A stretch of DNA of 64,000 nucleotides from Paenibacillus sp. FSL K6-3182 (GTDB lineage: Bacteria; Bacillota; Bacilli; Paenibacillales; Paenibacillaceae): the NCBI RefSeq assembly GCF_037976325.1, contig NZ_CP150265.1:5407001-5471000 (forward strand), written 5' to 3'. The translations under genes and the position numbers were made by a program. Of this stretch, positions 27,272-36,128 are shown in pieces. The notes beneath the pieces were generated by a model. That model was not told the DNA's origin, did not search any database, and was given only the letters and a program-made list of their open reading frames with translations. Every line of letters starts with the position of its first letter. Within the stretch, counting starts at the first letter, position 1.

Positions 27272-28708
27272 CTACGCGAGCTTCATCTCCGCACGGAACC
27301 TTGATGGCGTGGTACCAACAACTTTTTTGAAAATTTTTGTGAAGTAGAAATAATCCTGATATCCCGCCTTTTCTGCAATTTCACCCACCATTAAATTAGT
27401 ATTGCCAAGGAGTTTACAGGCATAGGTAATGCGTAATTTGGCGATATATGCTGTAAACGTCTCGCCTACTTCCTTTTTGAATAATTGACTGATATAACTA
27501 GGGTTTGTATAAAACTTGATCGATAAGCTCTGTATCGATATATCTTGAATGTAATTTTGATTCACATAGTTCAGAATAGCTCTAAAGGTTTCATTGCTAA
27601 TTTCTTGTGAGACGTTTTCGGTCGCTTCAAGAATATATCTGCTTACATATTGACGTAAACAATGAATCATTTCAGATAGGGAGCCAAAAGAAGCAAGCAG
27701 CAGTTCATTGCTATATAACATCTTATCGGACAACTCAATTCCAAATTGGTACATGAATGAAAGTACGATATTATAAAGCTGGAGTGCATGGCTCATAGTC
27801 AGACTGCCTTCTCTGAACAGGACGAGTACTTGGTCAAAAGCAACATTCGCAGCAGCTATATCACCTATTCGAATAGCATCATCAATTCTCTTCAGCATTT
27901 CGTTAAAAGGTTTGCGTATCGGGGTTTTTTTGCGAAATATCGCTGCTTTACCAGCAATAAAATAATGATCAGCTAATGAATTCGCGATTTCAACCGATTC
28001 CTTTAGTTTCTCTATTTCTGTTATTTTTTCACTTACGCCAATTCCACGGATCCGATCAGGCATCCCTTTGCTTATTTCATTAATTGTCTTCTCCAATTGA
28101 GCCCATGCCACGAGATACAGAGACTTTGATCTTCCGATCTTAACCTGCAAATAGTTCTCTGAAGCCTGTACTGACTCATTACCGATAGTGGAACAGACGA
28201 TTAGGCCAACTCCATCATTAAAGCCATCGATTAGGCCATATTGTTCGAGCTTGCGTGTAAGCCTAATGCGATTCGTTTCGTTTGGTTCTTCCAAAAATAA
28301 TTGAAGTGGATTTTCAGCTGTCTCATGTTGTGCTTCATTATTTTTCTTAAATTTGCTTAGGATCGATATAATATCCTGTTCATCGAACGGCTTAAGGCAA
28401 TACGCAAGCGCACCATAAGAGAGCGCCTTCTGCGCATAAGCAAATTCTGCATAGCCGCTTACGACAATAAATTGCGCTTTATGCGGAAGCTCACGTGCTT
28501 TTTTGATTAGCTCCAGACCATTCATACCTGGCATACGGATATCGGTGAATACGATATCGGGAAGTATAGCTTCAAACATGGTCAGTGCCTCTGTCCCGTT
28601 ATGAGCCATTCCTACAACCTCAAACCCATTAGCATGCCAATTAACACTCGCCTTAAGACTCTCAGCAACCCATACTTCATCATCAACTAGCAGAACCTTA
28701 TAATACAT
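27272..28708 (-). CDS. YesN-type response regulator with AraC domain
   Basis: A 478-residue regulator. It has a receiver domain with LLVDDEV and phospho-acceptor Asp56 in FTDIRMPG, a middle domain, and a C-terminal AraC helix-turn-helix pair (about 380-478; YQDYFYFTKIFKKVVGTTPSRFR). The start overlaps the kinase gene by 11 bases and has AAGGGGG in front. The 290-base gap to the binding-protein gene carries the cre and -10 sites it probably works with. Confidence 0.93.
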   Translation of the reverse strand: MYYKVLLVDDEVWVAESLKASVNWHANGFEVVGMAHNGTEALTMFEAILPDIVFTDIRMPGMNGLELIKKARELPHKAQFIVVSGYAEFAYAQKALSYGALAYCLKPFDEQDIISILSKFKKNNEAQHETAENPLQLFLEEPNETNRIRLTRKLEQYGLIDGFNDGVGLIVCSTIGNESVQASENYLQVKIGRSKSLYLVAWAQLEKTINEISKGMPDRIRGIGVSEKITEIEKLKESVEIANSLADHYFIAGKAAIFRKKTPIRKPFNEMLKRIDDAIRIGDIAAANVAFDQVLVLFREGSLTMSHALQLYNIVLSFMYQFGIELSDKMLYSNELLLASFGSLSEMIHCLRQYVSRYILEATENVSQEISNETFRAILNYVNQNYIQDISIQSLSIKFYTNPSYISQLFKKEVGETFTAYIAKLRITYACKLLGNTNLMVGEIAEKAGYQDYFYFTKIFKKVVGTTPSRFRAEMKLA

Positions 28709-29711
28709 TCGAAAATTCCCCCTTCGTCGACAGCTTCACCGTTACCCGAGTTCCTTCACCTTCCTTGCTAACAATATCAAGTCCATACTCTGAACCACAG
28801 ATCAGCTTGATCCTTACATTCACATTGGCAAAACCGATGCTGTTATCTCTCTCGCCTATCAGCAATCCATTCGGCTCCAAGTCCGACAATGTAGATTGGA
28901 CCCGCTCCAGTTGAGCTTGATTCATCCCTACCCCATCGTCCTCAATGACGATAATCAAGTCTCTGTACACATCCAGATAAGCGCTTATCCTTAATAAACC
29001 TTGCTTCTCATTTAACTCTAGTCCGTGATAAACCGCATTTTCGACAATTGGCTGCAAAATCATCTTCGGCACATGGCAGTTGCGGGCAAGACCATCGATA
29101 TCAAATATCACGCTAAAGCGGGTACCAAAACGCAGCTTTTGAATTTGTAAATATGACTCGATGATAGAAAGCTCCTTGTCCAGGGGAACATTTTCTCCCC
29201 CCTTAACGCTATAATGAAATATACTTCCAAGCAAAGCGGCAGCCTCTCTAATTTCAAGAACCCCTTTTACTGCAGCCATTCCTTTGATCATTTCCAGCGT
29301 ATTATAGAGAAAATGAGGATTAATTTGGCAGCGCAGGTATGCAAGCTCAGCTTTCTTCTTCTCTAGCTGCATGAAGGAAAGCACCTCATTTGTATCCAGA
29401 AGCTCTTTCACTAAGGAATCGTTCTTGTGAAGCAAAATGTTGCTTGTAATAATAATGAACATAACTGCTGCGAAAACAGCTCCAAACACAAATATCCAAA
29501 TAAAAGAAAAACGAATCGCGTTCAAGTCGCGCATCAGTGCGTCTTTAGGGATCATATCTACAATCTCGCTCGAATATTTTTCACTGTTTGAGCTAATGAT
29601 CTTAGCCATTTGCAAATAACTGGTACATAAGATGAAAAGTAAGACAAAGGTGATGGATAACGCGATTATGGATAACTGTGAACGAATCGAAAGCTTACGC
29701 AGCAAGGACAC
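28698..29711 (-). CDS. Short YesM-like histidine kinase lacking a large sensor domain
   Basis: Only 337 residues against about 580-620 for the other kinases here. Two membrane helices (about 13-35 and 70-92) are separated by a loop of about 34 residues, so the usual dCache domain is absent and no HAMP is evident. Kinase parts are complete: QINPHFLYNTLEM with His133, QPIVENAVYHG, and EDDGVGM. The start is GTG with GGAG 8 bases upstream. It may sense through the membrane or through a partner such as the NHL/Yip1-like protein or a binding protein; that is inference. Confidence 0.88.
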   Translation of the reverse strand: MSLLRKLSIRSQLSIIALSITFVLLFILCTSYLQMAKIISSNSEKYSSEIVDMIPKDALMRDLNAIRFSFIWIFVFGAVFAAVMFIIITSNILLHKNDSLVKELLDTNEVLSFMQLEKKKAELAYLRCQINPHFLYNTLEMIKGMAAVKGVLEIREAAALLGSIFHYSVKGGENVPLDKELSIIESYLQIQKLRFGTRFSVIFDIDGLARNCHVPKMILQPIVENAVYHGLELNEKQGLLRISAYLDVYRDLIIVIEDDGVGMNQAQLERVQSTLSDLEPNGLLIGERDNSIGFANVNVRIKLICGSEYGLDIVSKEGEGTRVTVKLSTKGEFSNVL

Positions 29712-29832
29712 GTCTATCGCTCCATTCTCATGCGTAGGTTGATGAAAGTGATGTGGGGACTCCCCACTAAGAAACTGATAAATAAAAATATCAAGCGCTT
29801 AGCAGGAAGTTATGGTGTTAGTAAGGTATGAA

Positions 29833-31422
29833 TCAGATGGATGCGGCTTCTAGCAATCGTCGATGTACTTGCTGAAATGCTGCTGCATCGGTATTTGCTT
29901 CTGTAAAGCTTGTCATGCAGGAGTTTACTAGCTCATCCGCTATTTTACGGTCAGCTTGAGCTATCTGTTGAAGCAATTCATAATCCTCAATGCCCATCCT
30001 CATCGACTCCAGCCTCATGCTTAGCCAAGGTCCATCCGTACCCGGATAGACGATATGAGTATCGCCGGCAGGCACCCTTTTGGCGTGAACGCTTGGAGCA
30101 AGCATGGGATTTGTCAATTCAAATGGATCTTGGCCTTCCAGGTAATAATTCAATCCCCAGTGGAGATATCCATTCATTTTGTATAAGTAATTGCCCCAGT
30201 GCAGAAATCTTGTTTTGAGAAGCGGAATATCTAGAAAGCGATTCATATAATGACCGCCTGGGTTCCAACATGTATAAAACCATAGCGTATCGCCGCCAGC
30301 CTGGATTCTTTCGTAAGCTGATTTGTTACGATCATAGTCCCTATTCGTGGGCACCCAAATATCTAATGCCCCTTCCAGTTCCGTATGAATGATTGCGTCA
30401 ATAAGTGGTACCCCCGGCATGTACTTTCTAACTATGCCTGCCAAGACCCGATAATCTTGAGCCGACTCTTCAAGCGGTTCATCAGCAATATGCTGTATGG
30501 TTAAGCTCAACCAGCCATTAGTGGCAAGGAACTTGTTCCAGGAAGATAGGTATTGCGATATAAATGTATAGCCTTCCGGGCTTGTTGCTTTTATGTTGGT
30601 ATCATAGTTTAAAACGAAAAAAGAATCGTCCCAGCCTCTTCGACCAGCTATATGCCCGCCTTCTATACGGGTGAAGCCCAGACCTAGAAACATTTTGATT
30701 AACGTCTCGACACGCGAGAAGTCAAATTCATAGCTTCCGCTTCCCGTTTCCTTGATATCAACCAATTCCATGCCAACTAAGAAATGAGTTTGACGAGTCC
30801 GGCGCATCGCTTCTCCGTATTGGTAAACCATGTTCCAGAAGGGCTCCGACCATTTTTCGAGGTTATGCCACTTTGCAATATTGCCAAATGAGAACCAATT
30901 CGTAATCGACAGCGTTTCCTCTTTGGCAACTTTAGCTTTAAAGACCTCTATTTCAACAGGAATGACATAGCTATTGCCATCAATATGAAAACGGAGCTCT
31001 CCGACATGCTGATGTGGATTTGCGGATTCGTCCACTTTCCAGCAAACATATAGGGCATCTTTTTCAGCACGCGCTTGGAATTCCTCGCCGACCGGCTTTA
31101 GAGCATCGTACACACGGAACGGCGCAAGTCGTGTTACATAATCGGCTGGAGTACCTACAGGTACGGTGGAATAATCAGGCCCTGTATTCTCATTCACTTG
31201 AACATCAATTAGCTGATACATGGACGTATTCTTCACAAATTCAGACTCGGCCGAGACATATTCCCATGTTATTTTCACATTAGAAGGGAGCCCCTCCATC
31301 AATATTTGACAGCCAATATAGGTGCCTCGCGCCGTCTCTAGATTAATGCTTCTCGCCCCTGCATTTGATAATTCAGTATCCGGATAAACCCACTCATTCA
31401 CATCGAATATTTGCCAATTCAT
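29833..31422 (-). CDS. DUF4091-like glycoside-hydrolase-type protein
   Basis: 529 residues from ATG 31422, which has AGGAGG 8 bases upstream; 6 more codons are open without a site. No signal peptide is seen. An N-terminal beta-rich part (about 1-165) is followed by a barrel-like part with YRVLAGIVRKYMPGVPLIDAI, a stretch around TNRDYDRNKSAYERIQAGG, and LWFYTCWNPGGHYMNRFLD. A C-terminal region with WLSMRLESMRMGIEDYELL matches my memory of DUF4091 proteins. It likely acts on imported oligosaccharide. It follows the metallophosphoesterase gene by about 30 bases in the same operon. Confidence 0.82.
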   Translation of the reverse strand: MNWQIFDVNEWVYPDTELSNAGARSINLETARGTYIGCQILMEGLPSNVKITWEYVSAESEFVKNTSMYQLIDVQVNENTGPDYSTVPVGTPADYVTRLAPFRVYDALKPVGEEFQARAEKDALYVCWKVDESANPHQHVGELRFHIDGNSYVIPVEIEVFKAKVAKEETLSITNWFSFGNIAKWHNLEKWSEPFWNMVYQYGEAMRRTRQTHFLVGMELVDIKETGSGSYEFDFSRVETLIKMFLGLGFTRIEGGHIAGRRGWDDSFFVLNYDTNIKATSPEGYTFISQYLSSWNKFLATNGWLSLTIQHIADEPLEESAQDYRVLAGIVRKYMPGVPLIDAIIHTELEGALDIWVPTNRDYDRNKSAYERIQAGGDTLWFYTCWNPGGHYMNRFLDIPLLKTRFLHWGNYLYKMNGYLHWGLNYYLEGQDPFELTNPMLAPSVHAKRVPAGDTHIVYPGTDGPWLSMRLESMRMGIEDYELLQQIAQADRKIADELVNSCMTSFTEANTDAAAFQQVHRRLLEAASI

Positions 31423-31452
31423 CAACAAGCCTCCTCGCACAAGCTTTTATAA

Positions 31453-32418
31453 TTAGTCGGACTGGTTCGGATAATGCTCAGGCAAAACCGCAATCGTTCC
31501 GTCATTTTGGCGAATCCATGTATCGAAATTCCGCTCGCCTGCCTTTAATCGGATAACTCTTGCTCCCGTTTGAAAATGATCCTTGCGGACATTATCAACA
31601 TAACTCACATATCGCGTAGATCGGCCATAACAAAGGCGGATACCATGCAGCGTTCCGCTAAAGTCATTCGCATGATCATGACCAACAAATGTCCCCATTA
31701 CATCTCCCATCTCCACCATCGCCGAGAAGAAACCGGAATTTATAACCGGTGCGCTTACTCCATCAAAGCAGTGTCCCAGACAAGTCTGATTATTCCATAC
31801 CTCTTGATACTCCGGCAGAGGAATATGAAAGAACGCCAGTGCTGGTAAGGGCGAATCATTGTTAATGGACGACAATTTCTGCGATTCGGAGACATACCAT
31901 TCAATTTGATCTCTTTGAATCCAGTCATAGCCGCCAACCGACGGGTTAGAAGAATAATCACCGCTGTCCAGGAAATACAAAGCAGCGGCCGTTTCATCAT
32001 TTTGGTCAAGAAGAGTAATGATATAATTACCAGACCCGCTTACATTCGGTGGATCGGCTTCAGCGACACAGTAGCTGTGGGCTAGCTGTTCTTCATGCAT
32101 TTGATCACGAGAAACGGCTCCTTCTGAATCATGATTGCCGAATACAGCTGCCCATGGTATGCCGCTCTCCTCCGCTACCGCGACAGCATCGCGTAAGGAT
32201 TGAATCGGATCATTTCCTCTGGCGCTAGCTGTAACATCACCGGCAAATACGATTAGATCCGGCTTCTCTTGTTTGATAACGCTTTCCATTGTCGCCCTTG
32301 TCATGCGATTAAATTCCGGTGTATCCGGGTCATAATCTCCCGCGTCTATAAACTCCACATCGGAGAATTGGACAATGACGAAGGTACCATCCTCACGAAA
32401 TTTCATTTTATTGCTCAT
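31453..32418 (-). CDS. Calcineurin-like metallophosphoesterase, copy 1
   Basis: A 321-residue cytosolic phosphoesterase. Motifs in order: FSDVEF (block I), FAGDVTAS, GNHDSEG, FFHIPLPEYQ and GHDHANDF. Block I normally reads DxH; here His is replaced by Glu (DVE), and the same swap occurs in copy 2 at 40734-41702. The two proteins are clear paralogues over their full length. GAAAGGAG precedes the ATG. It is co-transcribed with the DUF4091-like gene. It could remove phosphate from a sugar phosphate or phosphodiester released from cell-wall-type polymer; no substrate is evident. Confidence 0.88.
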   Translation of the reverse strand: MSNKMKFREDGTFVIVQFSDVEFIDAGDYDPDTPEFNRMTRATMESVIKQEKPDLIVFAGDVTASARGNDPIQSLRDAVAVAEESGIPWAAVFGNHDSEGAVSRDQMHEEQLAHSYCVAEADPPNVSGSGNYIITLLDQNDETAAALYFLDSGDYSSNPSVGGYDWIQRDQIEWYVSESQKLSSINNDSPLPALAFFHIPLPEYQEVWNNQTCLGHCFDGVSAPVINSGFFSAMVEMGDVMGTFVGHDHANDFSGTLHGIRLCYGRSTRYVSYVDNVRKDHFQTGARVIRLKAGERNFDTWIRQNDGTIAVLPEHYPNQSD

Positions 32419-32547
32419 CCGGCTGCTCTCCTTTCACTGTAAAGAATGCTGTACTTGAATTGTATGAACACAGCCCATTTCACTCTACCAGAATAATGAC
32501 TATCTACTAACAGACTGGTGACTTCATTGCTTTCTATAAACTGCGGC

Positions 32548-32577
32548 AAAAAAAAAGCCGCCCAATTAATCGGGCGG
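32548..32577 (-). terminator. Strong Rho-independent terminator
   Basis: On the minus strand CCGCCC, an 8-base loop and GGGCGG are followed by C and nine T. It lies just downstream of the response-regulator stop at 32599 and separates it from the metallophosphoesterase operon. Confidence 0.93.
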
Positions 32578-32598
32578 TGATGAAAAACAACGAACAAT

Positions 32599-34203
32599 TC
32601 AGCTATTCGAGCTGCTTGAAAGCTTCCTAAACTGCTGGGGGTTCGCTTGATAGACACGCTTGAACATTTTAGAGAAGTAGGAAAAGTTACTATATCCAAT
32701 CGATTGAGCGATCTCTGAAATCGGCATTGTCGAGCTGGCAATCAACGCTTTGGCAATCCGCATCCTCTCGTTAAGCAAATAATCTGTAATACTCATCCCT
32801 ACCTCCTTTTTAAACAAACGGGAGAGATAAGCAGGATTGAGATGAACGTATTCTGCGAGCATTTCCCGGGTGATATTCTCCCTGAGATGATCAGCAATAA
32901 ATGCTTTAAGACGCGGAATGACTGACTCTTCCTGAAAGAGATAGCAATATACCTTTTGAATCAGATTTATCCCCCACTCTTCCATCTGCTCTAGCGTACG
33001 CGGAGGCGCTTTAATTTGAGGGACTTTAGTGTCTTGAAGCAGTTGATGGGCAGAGAGACCTTTCTTCTGCAGCAGGTAGTGAATCATCTGCAGAAATCCC
33101 TGATAATAGGCTTGCAGCGCGTTTGCACCAAATCGTCGATCCGAAGCCAGCTCCTGAAGACTATTCCTCAGCTGCTGAACCAGTTCTTTTTCTTTGCCGT
33201 TTTCGAGCAGCAGCGCCCAAGCCGTAAAGTCAGGCAAGCAAGGATCTGGAAAAGGATCTGGACTCTGCTTGCTAAGCCAGTTCAGCTGATTGGACTCACT
33301 GAGATTATTGTATTCCATGGACAACAACGTCTTATACATCACCGTTAGCTCATGCAGTTTCACAGGCTCACCGATGTAGCAGGATACCGTACAGTTTAAG
33401 TATTGACTGCAAGCATCAATATACATGTTGCATCTATCACCAATACGATCACGAAGCGTGAACTCCTCTTCCGGTGAGAAGTAGAGGATAGCCAACGTGA
33501 CACCGTTCTTGGTCTGAACGACCTCTCCTCGTGAGTCGGCAATCAACAGCTCGGAGGAGGATTGACGAATGGCGTACTCCATCACTTCCTCATCCCGCGT
33601 GCTGAGTTCCCGCTTCCAATTTTCTACGCTGACTATGACTGGAAGCAGTCGATCATCCAGCTTCAATGTTATGCCGTACTCAGCTGGCAGGCTGCAGTTG
33701 TCATTCTCTCTAGCCACAATACGTTCTGAAAGCAGATCGTACCAGAAGCGTTCGCTAAGCAGCGTCTTTTTTTTGTTCCACAACTCATAATATGGTTTGT
33801 ATTGTTCGCTCTGTACCAGTTCTGCACTCTTCTTATTCACACTAAGGATAGCTTTCCGGATCGCTTCTTCCAAGACTTCATATTCCACAGGCTTCATCAT
33901 ATAGTCAAAGCTGCTGAGCTGGACGGCCCGCTGCATAAACCTAAAATCGTCGTGAGCCGTCAAGAAGATCGTCTCCGTATTCGGGGAATTCTCGTTTACC
34001 CACTCTAGCAATTCGATTCCTGTGTTTTTCGGCATTTCGATATCACTAATCATGATTTGAATTTCTTGCTCCTCAAAGATCTTAACAGCCTCTCTCATGT
34101 TATAGGCATCGAATACCGCAGAGACACCTAGTGCATCCCAGTTGATTGCATCCTTTATCCCCATGACGGAGTACATCTCATCATCAACAATCAGAACCTG
34201 CAA
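32599..34203 (-). CDS. YesN-type response regulator with AraC domain
   Basis: A 534-residue regulator. Its receiver domain has LIVDDE and Asp54 in ISDIEMPKN; a long middle domain follows; the AraC domain begins about 430 (LAEYVHLNPAYLSRLFKKE, GYSNFSYFSKMFKRVY). The start is TTG 34203, supported by AGGAGG 8 bases upstream. It lies 78 bases after its kinase gene and is closed by a strong terminator. Likely targets are the importer operon upstream and perhaps the phosphoesterase operons. Confidence 0.93.
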   Translation of the reverse strand: MQVLIVDDEMYSVMGIKDAINWDALGVSAVFDAYNMREAVKIFEEQEIQIMISDIEMPKNTGIELLEWVNENSPNTETIFLTAHDDFRFMQRAVQLSSFDYMMKPVEYEVLEEAIRKAILSVNKKSAELVQSEQYKPYYELWNKKKTLLSERFWYDLLSERIVARENDNCSLPAEYGITLKLDDRLLPVIVSVENWKRELSTRDEEVMEYAIRQSSSELLIADSRGEVVQTKNGVTLAILYFSPEEEFTLRDRIGDRCNMYIDACSQYLNCTVSCYIGEPVKLHELTVMYKTLLSMEYNNLSESNQLNWLSKQSPDPFPDPCLPDFTAWALLLENGKEKELVQQLRNSLQELASDRRFGANALQAYYQGFLQMIHYLLQKKGLSAHQLLQDTKVPQIKAPPRTLEQMEEWGINLIQKVYCYLFQEESVIPRLKAFIADHLRENITREMLAEYVHLNPAYLSRLFKKEVGMSITDYLLNERMRIAKALIASSTMPISEIAQSIGYSNFSYFSKMFKRVYQANPQQFRKLSSSSNS

Positions 34204-34281
34204 GCTCTTCGCCTCCTGCTATCATGATAAATCTATTGGAATCAAAAACCTATCTATTATAATCCGAGTCAACGCTATACC

Positions 34282-36012
34282 CTAATCTACTGGAGCCTCG
34301 ACAGGAATCTCCAACTCTATTAGAGCGCCAGAGCCAGCGCAATTATCGAATTCCAAGCGAAAGGTGTTACCGTAAAGAAGCTGCAAGCGATGATAGCTAT
34401 TCCAGATGCCCAAATGCTGGTCATTTGTTTGATGGAAATAGTGACCACTCCGTAAGGAGTCCAGCAGCTCTTGCGAGAATCCACTGCCGTTGTCAACAAT
34501 CCGAATGCGGCAACGTTTTTGATCGGTATCTATTATGGAATGAATCTCAATATGAAAAGGATCATCCATGAAGTCGAAACCGTATTTGATTGCATTCTCG
34601 ATAAAAGGCTGCACGATCAGGGGAGGAATCTGTACCTTCTTCGAGTCCTCATCCATCACAAACCGATAGGTTATCCTTTCGGGAAAGCGGAGCTGCTGAA
34701 TACGCAAATAACTGTCCATATGTTCCATCTCTTCGGAGAGAGTAACAAACTGCTTGCTCGTTTTGGTCGTAAAGCGAAAGTATTTCACTAGATTAAGGCA
34801 CATCGCTTGAATTACGGAATAATTTTTGAGCTGAGCAAGGTTATAGACCACATTAATGCTGTTGAGCAGGAAATGCGGATTAATTTGCAGCTGTAAATGC
34901 TTAAGCTCCGCCTTATGAGCTCGAATATGTTCTTCATAAACGTTAATTTTCAGTTTTTGAATTTGATGCGCCATGTCATTGAAGGTTTCATTGACCATAT
35001 AAAACTCCCTAGAAGGCGAATTGTTCAGCCTATATGCCCAGTCCCCTCTTTTGAGAGTGCGCATGCCTTTTATTAATTCATTCATCGGCCTGAGAATAAT
35101 ACCGTTAAGATAAATCAAATAGAGAGAGAGCATCACAACGGCAAATACCGGAATCCAAGCAATAATCATACGAAAACGAGCAAGATTATGAAGCATTCGC
35201 TTTTCCGGAATGAATGCAGCCAGCGTAACATCTGTTGAGATAATTGGATTACTGACGACAATGTAGGTATCTTTCTCTCCCATAATCCTCTGGTATTTCT
35301 CGTAGAAGTCAATAAGAGGAGGATCGGCGAAACCGCCAACATCGAAGCTTCCGGTGATCAGTTTCCCCTCACTATCCGCAAGAGCAGCAAAGCCTTCTCT
35401 TCCCAGCTGAATTAGATCCAGAGGAATCATCAGCTTTTCAAGGCGAACCCATGCTCCCAAGTATACACCAGCGCCCGAATCCACAATGCGTACCAAGCCA
35501 TGTATGTTACCAGAGCTAACTACCCTCCACCCTGAAAATAATGGGCTGCCAGGCTTTACTGTGTCAAGCAAGTCCTGAAGGCCTTGCTTGATGGCCAGAT
35601 TTTCATCGTAAGAGGCTGTTTTGATATTGGTATGAATCAGATCAAGATATGCGTTAGAATAGGCGAACTGAATATCTACAGTGCTGTCAAACCGATTATA
35701 TCGGCTTAAGCTGTTCAGGATCCGCATCTTGGTCAATGTATATTCGTTAGAGTTGTAGACCATCTTGTTCAATGACAGAATATCCACATCCGCGGTTGCT
35801 AAATCGTATAGAAAATTAGTTTCTATGCCAAGCGCAGTCTGGATCTGGTTCGAATATAGTGTGATCATACTTTTGCTCGACTCCGCCGCTTGTTCTCGTA
35901 CGGAATTGGAGGCCGTGTAATTACTGTAAAGCAGCAGACAGACTAGAGGCAACGTAATGGTAATAAAGCCGACCGTTAACTTGAAACGCAAAGAGCCTTT
36001 AGGATTCATCAC
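34282..36012 (-). CDS. YesM-type sensor histidine kinase
   Basis: A 576-residue membrane kinase. It has a first helix at about 12-32, an extracellular dCache-like domain to about 280, and a second helix about 285-305. HAMP follows at about 308-365, then the kinase core with QINPHFLLNS (His about 380), IVQPFIENAIKYG and VDNGSGF. The start is GTG at 36012, followed directly by an ATG, with GGGGAAG in front. It forms a two-gene unit with the regulator downstream. It sits behind the transporter terminator and so presumably has its own promoter. Confidence 0.93.
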   Translation of the reverse strand: MMNPKGSLRFKLTVGFITITLPLVCLLLYSNYTASNSVREQAAESSKSMITLYSNQIQTALGIETNFLYDLATADVDILSLNKMVYNSNEYTLTKMRILNSLSRYNRFDSTVDIQFAYSNAYLDLIHTNIKTASYDENLAIKQGLQDLLDTVKPGSPLFSGWRVVSSGNIHGLVRIVDSGAGVYLGAWVRLEKLMIPLDLIQLGREGFAALADSEGKLITGSFDVGGFADPPLIDFYEKYQRIMGEKDTYIVVSNPIISTDVTLAAFIPEKRMLHNLARFRMIIAWIPVFAVVMLSLYLIYLNGIILRPMNELIKGMRTLKRGDWAYRLNNSPSREFYMVNETFNDMAHQIQKLKINVYEEHIRAHKAELKHLQLQINPHFLLNSINVVYNLAQLKNYSVIQAMCLNLVKYFRFTTKTSKQFVTLSEEMEHMDSYLRIQQLRFPERITYRFVMDEDSKKVQIPPLIVQPFIENAIKYGFDFMDDPFHIEIHSIIDTDQKRCRIRIVDNGSGFSQELLDSLRSGHYFHQTNDQHLGIWNSYHRLQLLYGNTFRLEFDNCAGSGALIELEIPVEAPVD

Positions 36013-36082
36013 AGTTCTTCCCCTATTCCTTCATGTCGGTATACCTTTTGCATTTTATTATGGCATATCTCATCAGGTTGGA

Positions 36083-36118
36083 AAAGAAGGAGGAGTTGGA
36101 GGTTTACTCTCCAACTCC
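36083..36118 (-). terminator. Rho-independent terminator after the binding-protein gene
   Basis: On the minus strand GGAGTTGGAG pairs over 10 bp with CTCCAACTCC across a 7-base loop, followed by TCCTTCTTTT. It ends the permease-permease-binding-protein operon. Confidence 0.88.
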
Positions 36119-36128
36119 TGCATATAAC

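Noticed and set aside
29753..29768. GTGGGGA/TCCCCAC hairpin between the DUF4091-like gene and the short kinase
   Set aside because: It lies upstream of the kinase start on the minus strand, after no gene end, and lacks a U-run; too weak to call.
29790..29804. AAGCGCTT core resembling a cre site
   Set aside because: The flanking positions do not match the cre consensus (TCAAGCGCTTAG), unlike the full match at 27071.
32415..32741. Minus-strand frame of 108 codons overlapping the response-regulator end and the terminator
   Set aside because: It runs through a strong terminator and is an out-of-frame reading of the regulator's AraC domain.
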